A DNA stretch of 64,000 nt, taken from assembly GCA_032433765.1 (NCBI GenBank), contig JAVIAB010000159.1, positions 57,171,542-57,235,541 of the forward strand. Direction: 5' to 3'. Position 1 is the stretch's first letter, and each line of letters opens with the position of its first letter. The stretch comes from Megaustenia siamemsis (lineage: Eukaryota; Mollusca; Gastropoda; Stylommatophora; Ariophantidae). The notes below the pieces were generated by a model. It searched no databases, was not told where the DNA came from, and worked only from the letters and a program-made list of their open reading frames with translations. Below, one piece after another: positions 36,430 through 48,059 of this stretch. The translations under genes and the position numbers were made by a program.

Positions 36430-37212
36430 TTATAATACTGTATTACTAGCAGAAATTCCTAAAGATATAAAAAAATTACTTAATCAAATATACATGGCGA
36501 GAAAAAAAATATGAATTAGATATGAATATAAAAAAGACTAAAACTATGATCATAAACAAAGATAATACTCAAAACCTACAAGAGGTTATCAAAGTTGAAG
36601 GAATAGACCTTGAGCCAGTTCAGAACTACAACTAACTTGAACTATAACCAGTGATGGAAAAAGTGTAACCGAAATAAACCAAAAAAAAAAACTAGGAAAC
36701 GGAAAAAAGCAATTTTAAAGCTATGAAAATTATACTAACATCAAAACAAATAAAACCAGGGCTAAAACTAAGAAGCCCAAAATGGTATATCTTCTCAACA
36801 TTCATGTACGGTGCAGAAACATCGACATTGGTAAAGAAAATAAAACAGAAAATTGAAGCCTTTGTAATGTGTGTACATAGAAGAATAGGAATAATGGATG
36901 GGAGGAAGGGAAAATAAATGATGAAGTTGAAAACAACTAAACATTAAAAGAGAAAATTAAAAGATAACTATTTTAAACACATTTCAAACAAGAGACATGA
37001 TATTTTTAGAGCATATAAAAAGACACAGAAATCTACTAAAAGTTATCTTGAATGGGAAAATACAAGGTATAAGAGACAGAAGCAGACCAAGACTAACATG
37101 GACGAGTAACATCATATGATGGACAGGTCAGCCTATGATAACTTGCACCATCATGACAGGAGACAGAGCAGAATGGCGCTCCATGATAGCCAACCTTCGA
37201 TGCCGAGACGGT
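36430..37212 (+). mobile_element. LINE RT 3' part (group A), decayed
   Basis: Plus strand: LAEIPKDIKKLLNQIYMARK, KKTKTMIINKDNTQNLQE, GIDLEPVQNYN, AKMVYLLN-type, FVMCVHRRIG and a GRSRPRLTW-like end near 37100. It matches the group A copy at 61.9-62.6 kb. Its tail was later hit by a group C LINE. Confidence 0.75.
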
Positions 37213-37405
37213 CATCATCATGTGCCATACCGGTTGGCGTAGGTGATCATGTCCCTCCACAATCTTCTATCTACAGTGCATCGCATCAGTTCTGTTGTTG
37301 ACTGTTTTCCATGTCATGACACCAAGCTATCCAGTATCTTCTCTCTCTGTCGCCCGCGATCTCTCTTTCCTTTTATTTTGCCAGTTGTAACCAAGTATTC
37401 CAACT
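37213..37405 (-). mobile_element. truncated LINE (group C) with 14-bp TSD
   Basis: Only the last about 190 bp of the LINE are present: CATCATCATGTGCCATACCGG, ATGTCATGACACCAAGCTAT and GTCGCCCGCGATCTCTC on the plus strand. GATGCCGAGACGGT lies at both edges (37199-37212 and 37406-37419). Confidence 0.9.
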
Positions 37406-37419
37406 GATGCCGAGACGGT

Positions 37420-37740
37420 ACTCAGTGATATGGAAACATATGATTACCATTGCTCATTCACGAGCTGTGGATACTATAGCTGACGCCGTCCATATGGATA
37501 TCATAGATAACTGTGAATATTATAGCTCTAATCTCTAATTATCTAAATACTGGATTGTTTAGTGAGCCCATATGAATTGGTTACACAGTCAGGACACGTC
37601 GGTGAGAGGGAAGGTATGAGCTCCCCAATTTAGGTCCAAACATATTGTCTTATGAGTATTATGTAAACCCGTACAGTAATCGACTAATGGTTCTGCCCTT
37701 TAGAGAGCTGTACTATCTGAGTGATGAAGCAGAGGTCGCA
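37420..37740. other. unrecognised sequence
   Basis: No motif recognised. It may be the upstream part of the RNase H-bearing LINE. Confidence 0.35.
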
Positions 37741-38880
37741 TTGAGAGCCTCAATCAATTAACAGAAAGTAGAGCACCAGCAACAGAAAAGCTGGACTTTA
37801 TTAAACATCTCTGTATGTATATGCAGCTACGGATTCTAAATGAGTCTCATGCGGCAGCTTTATGTCGCAAAGTTCTACAATTATATAGTATGTGGACCTG
37901 ATCAATGAAGCGGAAATGGGAAGAGCCATTTTTAAGTGAAAGTAAAACAAAATACCCTCGGTCTTTGGAAGGGACATGCTCGTGTATTGTCACACTCAAC
38001 GGGAAATGTAGGGGACAGAACTCAGTCGTGGTCAATGCAGAGGTCAACGGTCTCATCTGGGATAACACCGATAAGAAAAGTGCAGTCATCAATACAGACA
38101 GATTCGTAATACGACACCATGGGCATTTACAGCACGCTTGGCAAGCAGAATAATAAAGGAAGACAGTAGTGCATACGTTATGACCACGAGTAGCATGACG
38201 ATGGAAGTGATGACAGCGACCAAGGAATTCATCTGGGTAGAGTCACAAGACTACACCCACACTTGTATATTGAGTGATTCGATGAGCATGATAAAAAAAA
38301 TGGAGGCGGGCTCTGTACGCATGCAATGGGTAGAGTCACAAGACTACACCCACACTTGTATACCGAGTGATTCGATGAGCATGATAAAAAAAAGATGAGG
38401 TGGGCTATGTACGCATGCAATGGGTAGAGTCACTGCAGAAGTCAAAAATATGTAAGGTCTCTTTTGTCTATATCCCAGGACATGCGGGAGTTCGGGGCAT
38501 GAAAGAACGGACAGGTTGGCTAGCTGCGCTATTGATGAGGACGGTCAACCAATGGACCGGGCGGGCATCATCAAAGTCCTCCGAGAAGTGAGAAAGACAC
38601 AAGACATCGACAACCATGATTCCACGTCACTCCTTCGGATGAAAGAGATGGGAGTTAAGATGGGCATAGTCAGTAACGAGAAACTTAGTTGGCATGTAAG
38701 AAGACTAATCAACCAATACCGAACTGGAGTCTTCAGTCGCTGGACACTTCGAGACCTGCTGAGGAGGGGTTCTGATCACCTATGTACATGTTTGAAGTGC
38801 AATGATGGTGACCTGCTATTAATTAAATAACTCAATCCTTGACCTTACAAGCTCCTGTGTAGATCTAATAAAGGCTAAGA
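37741..38880 (+). mobile_element. LINE 3' end with RNase H domain
   Basis: Plus strand pieces in order: acidic strand region near 37960-38150, WVESQDYTHTCILSDSMSMI (RNase H aspartate), VSFVYIPGHAGVRG (conserved GHAG), MDRAGIIKVLREVRKTQDID and INQYRTGVFSRWTLRDLL. A tail TAATAAAGGCTAAGAAAAAG ends near 38885. A 93-bp direct duplication repeats the DSMSMI block (38238-38430). Frameshifts are several. It belongs to a LINE lineage carrying RNase H, unlike the others here. Confidence 0.82.
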
Positions 38881-38885
38881 AAAAG

Positions 38886-39189
38886 GCGCCAGATTCAGCT
38901 TTCTGTCCTATTCTGAAACTTGTTATAGTGCCAGTTACATGTACACATGTGGAGGTTAATGTTGCATCATACATATCTTAGAGAAAACCCAGCCTTGTTG
39001 ACAGAACTTGCCACAGCCAGTGATTTCATAAGGGATTTGGACAACAGCCTCATTATGTGGATCGATCACAAAATGGGCTTTAGTGGAGCGTGTTAAGTTG
39101 GAAGTTTTACTAACCAGCAGCCTAGGCTGGTATATGCCAGATTGACTGTGTAATAGAGAGATACAAATGTGCGTATGCTCAACAACAAA
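38886..39189. other. unrecognised sequence
   Basis: An 80-residue minus-strand open frame lacks motifs. Nothing supported. Confidence 0.35.
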
Positions 39190-39575
39190 AATAAACATAC
39201 ACTATGATAATATCAATTAAAACAAAAACATGCGGTTATAGAGTATAGATAAAGGGGGGAAAAATAATGAAATAAGCGCATATATTCGAATACTTAGGAT
39301 CAATAAAACCAACATATGACAAATGCACTGAAGAAATAAAAAAAAAGCAGAATACGACAATCATAGACATAATCCCACCCAATGAAAACATCCTTTGTAA
39401 CAAATTGTTGCAAATTAAAGTTAGAAAACGTGTCCCAAAGTGCTACATACAAATTGTATTATATGGAAGTGAATCATAGACGATAAACAGGGCAACAAAA
39501 AGAGAGAATTCGAGGCAGCTGCGATGTGGTTTATCAAAAGAATGCTCCTAATTCCATGGATAACAAAAATTCATA
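39190..39575 (+). mobile_element. LINE RT fragment
   Basis: Plus strand: EIS.AYIRILRINKTNI, LLQIKVRKRVPKCYIQIVLY, GSES and AAAMWFIKRMLLIPWITK, the post-YADD order of group B. Heavily decayed. Confidence 0.6.
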
Positions 39576-39860
39576 ATTGAGTGCCGTCTCCGCATAGAAG
39601 TTTGGCTACCATGGAGCGCCATTCCGTTATCTTTCTTGCGTTGAGGGCATAGGCTGACTTGTTCACCGTTTGATGTTAAACGTCCATGTTAGTCTTGATC
39701 TGCCGTTTTAACCTTATATATTCCCTTCCAATATCACTTTTAATAGGCTGTTGTGTCTTTGAAAACGACCCACAATTAACATTTGTCTTGTTTGATGAAT
39801 TGTGTTTAGTTTTTTTTTTTTCTTTTCATTTTGAATTGTTTTAAGACGTCGTCGTTTGTT
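39576..39860 (-). mobile_element. LINE 3' end (group A)
   Basis: The minus strand runs from 39860 (DDVLKQ-like) through RHNSLLKVILEGNI to the family 3' end at about 39576. It converges with the plus-strand fragment before it. Confidence 0.7.
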
Positions 39861-40224
39861 ACAAAAGAGAAAAAAATTGTTACAAAAGAGAAAGCATTGC
39901 AAATGCTATATCAGCAGTCAGAATGAATGTAGAGAAGAGAACAGGAACACCGCGAGAGAAAAAAATATTAAACACCTTATCTAAAAAGATTAATAAAAGA
40001 TCCCCTACTGAAATTTTAAAATGATGAATGACCGAGTGATGAGGAGAGAGATGATCGCCTACGTTATTCAGCATAGCACTGGATGCTGATGATGCCTAAG
40101 ATTGGTACGAAGACAATTATTGTCGGTATCGTCGTCTTGCTCTCCCTGTGTGCTGACAATTGAGAAAGCTGAGGCCAGTAAAATCGTTATTTTGTAGATG
40201 GATGAGCACCCTAAACGATAATAC
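39861..40224. other. mostly unrecognised, possible LINE tail at 40030-40095
   Basis: The plus-strand stretch RVMRREMIAY with GATGATCGCCTACG and a GATGATG tail resembles a group B or C LINE end. The rest is unassigned. Confidence 0.4.
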
Positions 40225-41557
40225 GTGTTTACAAGCCTAGAACCAAATATGACCTTACATCTTGTATCCCAGCCAGCACTACGTCGTAGCCTAGAAACAA
40301 ATAGGAGCTGACATCTTATATCCCATCCAACACTACTCGTAACCTAGAAACAAAAAAAGACCTACCATCTTGAATCCCAGCCAACACTACTCGTAGCCAT
40401 GAAACAAGTAAGACCTACCATCTTGTATCCCAACCAACACTACTCGTAGCCGTGAAACAAGTAAGACCTACTATCTTGTATCCCATCCAACACTACTCGT
40501 AGCCATGAAATAAGTAGGACCTACCATCTTGTATCCCAGCCAACACTACTCGTAGCCGTGAAACAAGTAAGACCTACCATCTTGTATCCCATCCAACACT
40601 ACTCGTAGCCATGAAACAAGTAAGACCTACCATCTTGTATCCCAACCAACAATACTCGTAGCCATGAAATAAGTAGGACCTACCATCTTGTATCCCAACC
40701 AACACTATTCGTAGCCATGAAACAAGTAGGACCTACCATCTTGTATCCCAACCAACACTATTCGTAGCCATGAAACAAGTAAGACCTACCATCTTGTATC
40801 CCAACCAACACTACTCGTAGCCATGAAACAAGTAAGACCTACCATCTTGTATCCCAACCAACACTACTCGTAGCCATGAAACAAGTAAGACCTACCATCT
40901 TGTATCCCAACCAACACTACTCGTAGCCATGAAACAAGTAGGACCTACCATCTTGTATCCCAACCAACACTACTCGTAGCCTAGAAACATAAAAAGACCT
41001 ACCATCTTGTATCCCAGCCAACACTACTCGTAGCCATGAAACAAGTAGGACCTACCATCTTGTATCCCAACCAACACTACTCGTAGCCATGAAACAAGTA
41101 GGACCTACCATCTTGTATCCCAACCAACACTACTCGTAGCCATGAAATAAGTAGGACCTACCATATTGTATCCCAAGCAACACTATTCGTAGCCATGAAA
41201 CAAGTAGGGCCTACCATCTTGTATCCCAACCAACACTATTCGTAGCCATGAAACAAGTAAGACCTACCATCTTGTATCCCAACGAACACTACTCGTAACC
41301 ATGAAACAAGTAGGACCTACCATCTTGTATCCCAACCAACACTACTCGTAGCCATGAAACAAGTAGGACCTACCATCTTGTATCCCAACCAACACTACTC
41401 GTAGCCATGAAACAAGTAAGACCTACCATCTTGTATCCCAACCAACACTACTCGTAGCCATGAAACAAGTAGGACCTACCATCTTGTATCCCATCCAACA
41501 CTACTCGTAGCCTAGAAACAAAAAAAGACCTGCCATCTTGTATCCCAGCCAACAATG
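40225..41557. repeat. 53-bp tandem repeat, about 25 copies
   Basis: The unit reads TCGTAGCCATGAAACAAGTA, GGACCTACCATCTTGTATCC, CAACCAACACTAC. Variants alternate CCATG/CTAGA and AAGTA/AAAAA. It lies in the receptor intron. Confidence 0.95.
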
Positions 41558-41879
41558 CGACGTCGTGGGATCAAAGCCTATGGCAGCAGGTGTACTATCA
41601 GACCGCCTTTTCTCGCCTTCATCATGAATGTTACTAAGCTGTTATGATGAAGCAGGGAGGTAGCAGGGAGCATAGAGGAGGATGTGTAATATAACAGTGG
41701 AACAAATAGTTGCAGCGGTCAGAATGAAATATAGTTACGCAACGAGCAAAAGAGATTGAGAGAACAGGGGAAGAAACTGTGCACCAAATGGTACGGGGGG
41801 TAGACAGGGGAGTGACGTAGCAGAAACAATAGTTAGAAAGAGCACTTAGAGGTGAGCAATTAGAAAAGACAGTTAGACG
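41558..41879. other. unrecognised sequence
   Basis: No feature other than the start of GTTAGAA-type repeats at the right. Confidence 0.35.
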
Positions 41880-42285
41880 TGAACAGTGAGAAGTGGGCAG
41901 TTTGAAGGAAGCAGTTAGAAACAACAGTTAGAAAACAACAGTTATAAGGGAACGGTTAGAAAGAACAGTTAGAAAGGACAGTTATAAGGAAACGGTTAGA
42001 AAGAACAGTTAGAAAGAACAGTTAGAAATGACAGTTAGAAAGAACAGTTAGAAAGAATAGTTAGAAAGAACAGTTAGAAAGAACAGTTAGAAAGAACAGT
42101 TAGAAAGAACAGTTAGAAAGAACAGTTAGAAATGACAGTTATAAGGGAACGGTTAGAAAGAATAGTTAGGAGTGAGCAGTTAGAAGTAGGCAGTTAGAAA
42201 GAACACTTAGAGAGGTGAGCAGTTAGAAGTGGACAGTTAGACGTGAACATTTAGACGTAGGCAGTTAGACGTGAGCAGTAGGAGT
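41880..42285. repeat. 13-bp tandem repeat GTTAGAAAGAACA
   Basis: About 25-30 copies, purest at 42000-42130, with degenerate GTTAGACGTGAGCA variants at the edges. Confidence 0.93.
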
Positions 42286-42289
42286 TTCG

Positions 42290-42620
42290 TGAAGGAACAG
42301 CTGGGCCAAGGATGGACAGAAAGTAGTTGATCAGTGATCAGTGTGACTAGTTCTTTGTGATGGCTCGTGCTGCCAGAAATGTTTCCCTATCGATGTAAAT
42401 TATATATGAAGTGTTATTCAAATTAATAAACAGTTGACAGTTGGTTAGTTTAGGGGATGAACAGCTGGACCAAGGATGGACAGAGAGTAGTTGATCAGTG
42501 ATCAGTGTGACAGATTCTTTATGAATAGCTCGTGCTGCCAGAAATGTTTCCCTATCGATGTAAATACTAATATGAAGTGTTATTCAAATTAATAAACAGT
42601 TGATAGTTAGTTAGTTGATT
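42290..42620. repeat. about 165-bp direct duplication
   Basis: Two tandem copies of GAACAGCTGGGCCAAGGATG through CGTGCTGCCAGAAATGTTTC to AATTAATAAACAGTTGA. The second begins near 42457. Each copy ends with an AATAAA motif. Confidence 0.9.
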
Positions 42621-43257
42621 GATCTTTTGTTGATTGTTGAAACCATTAATCGTCAAAAGACATGTGAGATGTAGCTGTCATGTGAGAGCTATCGCTGGTG
42701 ATATTCGCATACACTCTATGACGTAACCGAGAGTGTGTAATCTGCGGGTTACTGAACGGGTTCTTGATTTATCAGTAGAGCATGAGGAGAATGTGTAACA
42801 GTTGGCGCTTCGAGTTCCCAAAAGGTCGGGACACTGTATTGGTCAGTGTCCCAAGAAAGAACGTAAGACATACAAGCATTTTAATTGACCCTGGTGTGCC
42901 ACACAGTCACACCAGGCCAAGTGTAGTTACAAGGGTCGCAAGCTGGAGCGTGCCAGTTGTCGTGAAAGGAGCAGAGGCCATAAGGGTCAAATACTCAAGG
43001 TACATTGGCGGTTCAAGTCTCCGGTGATGTACAGATGATCATGCAAAGAAATCTGTGGAAACAGATGATCGTATAGCGCTTCATCAAGACAAGACTTCTT
43101 ATTGTGTGCTATAAGGATCTGCTGATAAGAGAAAGTACTGCTTCAAATTGGAGCCGTAACTGCATCGAAGAATGATTCAAAATAGTGCGGCTTCAAATCA
43201 GCTGTTCTGATACGCCAAACGGAATTAGTTACATCCTGATTCAAATAGCGACGTACT
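42621..43257. other. unrecognised, with a TGGCGC-type motif
   Basis: An 81-residue plus-strand frame (42782-43027) has no family motif. GTGTAACAGTTGGCGCTTCG at 42795-42814 resembles a retroelement primer-binding site. No LTR pair or gag/pol is seen. Confidence 0.35.
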
Positions 43258-43915
43258 AAACCGGCTTCAAATTGAGACGGTTTCAAATGGGGCCGTGACT
43301 TTTGAATGTTTTCCCGGCTTAAAATGGTGCCGTGAATATTGAATGTTCACGCGGCTTCAAATGGTGCCGTGAATATTGAATGTTCACGCGGCTTCATATG
43401 GTGCCGAGAATATTGAATGTTCACCCGGCTTCAAATGGTGCCGTGAATATTGAATGTTCACCCGGCTTCAAATGGTGCCGTGAATATTGAATGTTCAGCA
43501 GGCTTCAAATGGTGCAGTGACTCTTGAATGTTCACCCGGCTTAAAATGGTGCCGTGAATATTGAATGTTCAGCAGGCTTCAAATGGTGCCGTGAATATTG
43601 AATGTTCAGCAGGCTTCAAATGGTGCCGTGAATATTGAATGTTCAGCAGGCTTCAAATGGTGCCGTGAATATTGAATGTTCACAGGCCTCAAATGGTGCC
43701 GTGAATATTGAATGTTTCACCCGGCTTCAAATGGTGCCGTGAATATTGAATGTTCACACTGCTTCAAATGGTGCCGTGAATATTGAATGTTCACCCGGCT
43801 TCAAATGGTGCCGTGAATATTGAATGTTCACCCGGCTTCAAATGGTACCGTGAATATTGAATGTTCACCCGGCTTCAAATGGTGCCGTGACTCTTGAATG
43901 TTTACCCGGTATCAA
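43258..43915. repeat. 37-bp tandem repeat, about 18 copies
   Basis: The unit reads CGGCTTCAAATGGTGCCGTG then AATATTGAATGTTCACC. The GCCG/CGGC pairing makes each unit able to fold. Confidence 0.95.
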
Positions 43916-44089
43916 TGATTACGTGAACTACAATGAGTAATTCTTTCAGACGTGGGACTTGCAATGGCGCCAACTGAACGCAAGGAAAAGATGAAAGTGT
44001 ATGTCCTAAAGGGACAGTAGAAGACTATGATGTCTCGGTGAAAGGATAGAAAGACTTTACACAACCAAAGTGTACGAAAAGACGTTACC
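43916..44089. other. unrecognised linker
   Basis: No feature recognised. Contains TGGCGCCAACTGAACG at about 43967. Confidence 0.35.
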
Positions 44090-46373
44090 CATTCATTAAG
44101 ATAAACATTCAGCTGCCACTGACAAGGAACAGCGTATCAATAAACATACATTCAGCTGTCAATGAATGGAAGAGCCCATCATTATACAAAGATTCAGCTG
44201 TCACTGAAACGGAAGAACCCATCATTAAACAAACCTTCAGCTGTCACTGGATGGAAGAGCCCATCATTAAACAAACCTTCAGCTATTACTGGATGGAAGA
44301 GCCCATCACTAAACAAACCTTCAGCTATTACTGGATGGAAAAGCCCATCACTAAACAAACCTTCAGCTATTACTGGATGGAAGAGCCCATCACTACACAA
44401 ACCTTCAGCTATTACTGGATGGAAGAGCCCATCACTAAACAAACCTTCAGCTATTACTTGATGGAAGAGCCCATCACTAAACAAACCTTCAGCTATTACT
44501 GGATGGAAGAGCCTATAACTAAACAAACCTTCAGCTATCACTTGGATAGAAGAGCCTATCACTAAACAAACCTTCAGCTATCACTTGGATAGAAGAGCCC
44601 ATCACTAAACAAACCTTCAGCTATCACTTGGATAGAAGAGCCTATCACTAAACAAACCTTCAGCTATCACTTGGATAGAAGATCCCATCACTAAACAAAC
44701 CTTCAGCTATTACTAAATGGAAGAGCCCATCACTAAACAAACCTTCAGCTATTACTGGATGGAAGAGCCTATCACTAAACAAACCTTCAGCTATTACTGG
44801 ATGGAAGAGCCCATCACTAAACAATCCTTCAGCTATTACTAGATGGAAGAGTCCATCACTAAACAAACCTTCAGCTATTACTGGATGGAAGAGCATATCA
44901 CTAAACAAACCTTCAGCTATCACTGGATGGAAGAGCCTATCACTAAACAAACCTTCAGCTATTACTGGATGGAAGAGCCTATCACTAAACAAACCTTCAG
45001 CTATTACTGGATGGAAGAGCCCATCACTAAACAAACCTTCAGCTATCACTTGGATAGAAGAGCCCATCACTAAACAAACCCACAGCTTGGATAGAAGAGC
45101 CTATCACTAAACAAACCTTCAGCTATTACTGGATGGAAGAGCCCATCACTAAACAAAACTTCAGCTATTACTTGATGGAAAAGCCCATCACTAAACAAAC
45201 CTTCAGCTATTACTGGATGGAAGAGCCCATCACTAAACACACCTTCAGCTATTACTGGATGGAAGAGCCTATCACTAAACAAACCTTCAGCTATCACTTG
45301 GATGGAAGAGCATATCACTAAACAAACCTTCAGCTATCACTGGATGGAAGAGTCTATCACTAAACAAAACTTCAGCTATCACTTGGATAGAAGAGCCTAT
45401 CACTAAACAAACCTTCAGCTATCACTGGATGGAAGAGCCTATCACTAAACAAAACTTCAGCTATCACTGGATGGAAGAGCCTATCACTAAACAAACCTTC
45501 AGCTATCACTTGGATAGAAGAGCCTATCACTAAACAAACCTTCAGCTATTACTTGATGGAAAAGCCCATCACTAAACAAACCTTCAGCTATTACTAAATG
45601 GAAGAGCCCATCACTAAACACACCTTCAGCTATTACTGGATGGAAGAGCCTATCACTAAACAAACCTTCAGCTATCACTTGGATGGAAGAGCATATCACT
45701 AAACAAACCTTCAGCTATCACTGGATGGAAGAGTCTATCACTAAACAAAACTTCAGCTATCACTTGGATAGAAGAGCCTATCACTAAACAAACCTTCAGC
45801 TATCACTGGATGGAAGAGCCTATCACTAAACAAAACTTCAGCTATCACTGGATGGAAGAGCCTATCACTAAACAAACCTTCAGCTATCACTTGGATAGAA
45901 GAGCCTATCACTAAACAAACCTTCAGCTATTACTGGATAGAAGAGCCCATCACTAAAAAAAACTTAAGCTATTACTGGATGGAAGAGCCCATCACTAAAC
46001 AAACCTTCAGCTATTACTAAATGGAAGAGCCCATCACTAAACAAACCTTCAGCTATTACTAAATGGAAGAACCCATCACTAAACAAACCTTCAGCTATTA
46101 CTGGATGGAAGAGCCCATCACTAAACAAACCTTCAGCTATTACTGGATGGAAGAGCCCATCACTAAACACACCTTCAGCTATTACTGGATGGAAGAGCCC
46201 ATCACTACACAAACCTTCAGCTATTACTAAATGGAAGAACCCATCACTAAACAAACCTTCAGCTATTACTGGATGGAAGAGCCTATCACTAAACAAACCT
46301 TCAGCTATCACTGGATGGAAGAGCCTATCACTAAACAAACCTTCAGCTGTCACTGGCATGGAAGAGCCCATCA
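44090..46373. repeat. 42-bp minisatellite, about 54 copies
   Basis: The unit reads CACTAAACAAACCTTCAGCT, ATTACTGGATGGAAGAGCCC, AT. The period is exactly 14 codons, so both strands show repeated peptides (MEEPITKQTFSYYW on plus, VIAEGLFSDGLFHP on minus). One-base length variants (CACTTGGATAG) break every frame within a few units, so it does not code. Confidence 0.95.
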
Positions 46374-46428
46374 TATCTCCTGTGTTTATTTGTATTCTGT
46401 CTTTTAATTTTGTTTCAATATCCCTACA

Positions 46429-46434
<6 letters not shown>

Positions 46435-46487
<53 letters not shown>
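46435..46487. repeat. (TA)n microsatellite
   Basis: Pure TA run of about 53 bp at the edge of the LINE endonuclease fragment. Confidence 0.95.
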
Positions 46488-46490
<3 letters not shown>

Positions 46491-46950
46491 AGTTTGCCAT
46501 TTCTCCTGCTACTTGTTCAGTTTGCTCTTATTCATTTAGAGTATGTACATTCCAGGTGCCAAATTTGGACGATTTCCTATGGACAAAGGTGAATTGGCTA
46601 CCCGGATTCAATGCGGTTTTTACCAGAATGTGCCATTCATCTCCTAGACAGAGAGCCCTTAACTATCCGTGTTGGCGGATTTATTTTTCCTGTCTTTTTA
46701 CCAGTCTATGTTTGTAAATTTTGATTTCGCATCAATTTGTTTATGGTACCGGATAGCCAGCCCTATGCCCAACCCTCCTTAGTAACCTATTAAAAACATG
46801 CCTGTCAGGGAACAGCGCAACAATTCGTGACTCACCTTTTGGGCCCCGACAGAGCAACTGGGAGTGGAATTCGAGCAGGTCACGAAGTGGCTTGCTAGAA
46901 TGAGCCTAGTAACCAAGTCCACGGGCTCTTCAATATCGAGAACGAAGATT
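46488..46950 (-). mobile_element. LINE 5' region and endonuclease start
   Basis: Minus strand: FGTWNVHTLNE then EQTEQVAGEMANYN near 46560-46490, the start of the LINE endonuclease domain also seen at 36.3 kb. About 350 bp of probable LINE 5' UTR lie upstream to 46950. Confidence 0.65.
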
Positions 46951-47138
46951 ATTTCTGGGCCATTGATGCGTGCAGGTTATATATAGCACACTAAAAATGT
47001 AAGCTAAAGAGAAAGTAAAAAAATGAACTAAATGTCCGCAAGTATGGATATAAGCTGTTAGATGGCTAACAATTAAATAGATAACTGGTGAACAAAATAT
47101 GCTGATAAAGTTGGCAGCAAACAAAAGCTGATTGTTTA

Positions 47139-47469
47139 AAGGTTAAAGGTTAAAGTACGAGACTTGAACCGGCGTCTTAGCACGCGAGTTTACACCCATA
47201 TGTGCTCGGCCTCCTATCCAGAAATGAGAGATTTCTGTATAGTGTCGCCTCAAGCATCGAAACTCAGATGCGAGGCAACATTCCTCACCTTCCCAGGGTA
47301 ATACCCAGGTACCCATTTCTGCCAACGGCTGGGTCGAATGTGGGGGTATTTTTCTTTTTCTAACCATGAGTACAATTCACACATGCTCTCAGCGGGAATC
47401 GAACACGGGTTGTCCGAACATCGGTAGTCCAGTCGGGTGGTATTCTCAAATCGGGTACCGAGGCCCCCA
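47139..47469 (-). mobile_element. tRNA-derived SINE with 10-bp TSD
   Basis: Minus strand: the head carries a B box TGTTCGATTCCCGC near 47395. The body has GGGTACCTGGGTATTACCCT. A second tRNA-like motif GGTTCAAGTCTCG lies near the end, with a (TTTAACC)n tail. TGATTGTTTA flanks it (47129-47138 and 47470-47479). Confidence 0.8.
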
Positions 47470-47580
47470 TGATTGTTTAGTACATACAAATTGTTTAGTA
47501 CATGGCCAGCTGATTGTTTAGTACATGGCCAGCTGATTGTTTAGTACACGGCCAGCTGATTGTTTAGTACATACACATAT
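47470..47580. repeat. 23-bp tandem repeat
   Basis: About four to five copies of TGATTGTTTAGTACATGGCC then AGC. The SINE at 47139 used this unit as its target. Confidence 0.88.
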
Positions 47581-47660
47581 CCTGTAAATTCTAAATTATT
47601 TATTAAATCGTCAAACAATTCACCGCACACTAAAGTTATGCTATAGGAATGTACACTCAC

Positions 47661-47715
47661 CGCTGAGAGCAAGAACAATGATCAAAACCGTGACAGACAT
47701 TCGGCACACATCCAT
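47661..47715 (-). CDS. candidate exon 1 of the receptor (signal peptide)
   Basis: Minus-strand ATG at 47715 opens MDVCRMSVTVLIIVLALS plus one base, then a strong donor G|GTGAGT at 47660-47655. The single left-over G joins AA at the acceptor at 32303 to give a Glu codon, so phases agree. The peptide has a short charged start and a hydrophobic core, as a signal peptide should. Strand and phase fit the GPCR exon, and no other candidate between was as good. The implied intron is about 15.4 kb. An upstream ATG in another frame (47842) exists. The link is an inference; RNA would settle it. Confidence 0.6.
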
Positions 47716-47930
47716 TGGAGGTGATGAGAAGATAACAACAGATAGTTCTAACATTCGTCAAGGCTACCGAGATACAACTGTGTGTGGTGGCATAGAAGTG
47801 TGGACATATATTGGAGGGGTTAGTGGCTTTGTGTGAATTCATTGTTCATATCATTCCTACAGGATTGTTTTATCTGTTAATTGTTTACCATAATTCAAGT
47901 AATACTTGTATTAAACGTGCTTTATTCCGC
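47716..47930. promoter_or_regulatory. candidate 5' flank of the receptor gene
   Basis: Upstream of the proposed exon 1 on the minus strand. No TATA box or named site is clear. A TGACGTCA motif lies farther out at 47969-47976. Confidence 0.25.
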
Positions 47931-48059
47931 CACAAATTCTGGGTATTCCAAAGAATAATGTTGTGCATGACGTCAATGAATTATTGAAGGCGCGGAAGTG
48001 TTACATGTGGAAACATGGCAGGAATCAATGTCAGCAGAAATATGAGGAATAGACGCGGA

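Noticed and set aside
44162..46374. Repeated MEEPITKQTFSYYW and VIAEGLFSDGLFHP peptides as a repeat protein
   Set aside because: Unit length changes by one base in many copies and breaks all frames; no start or splice context.
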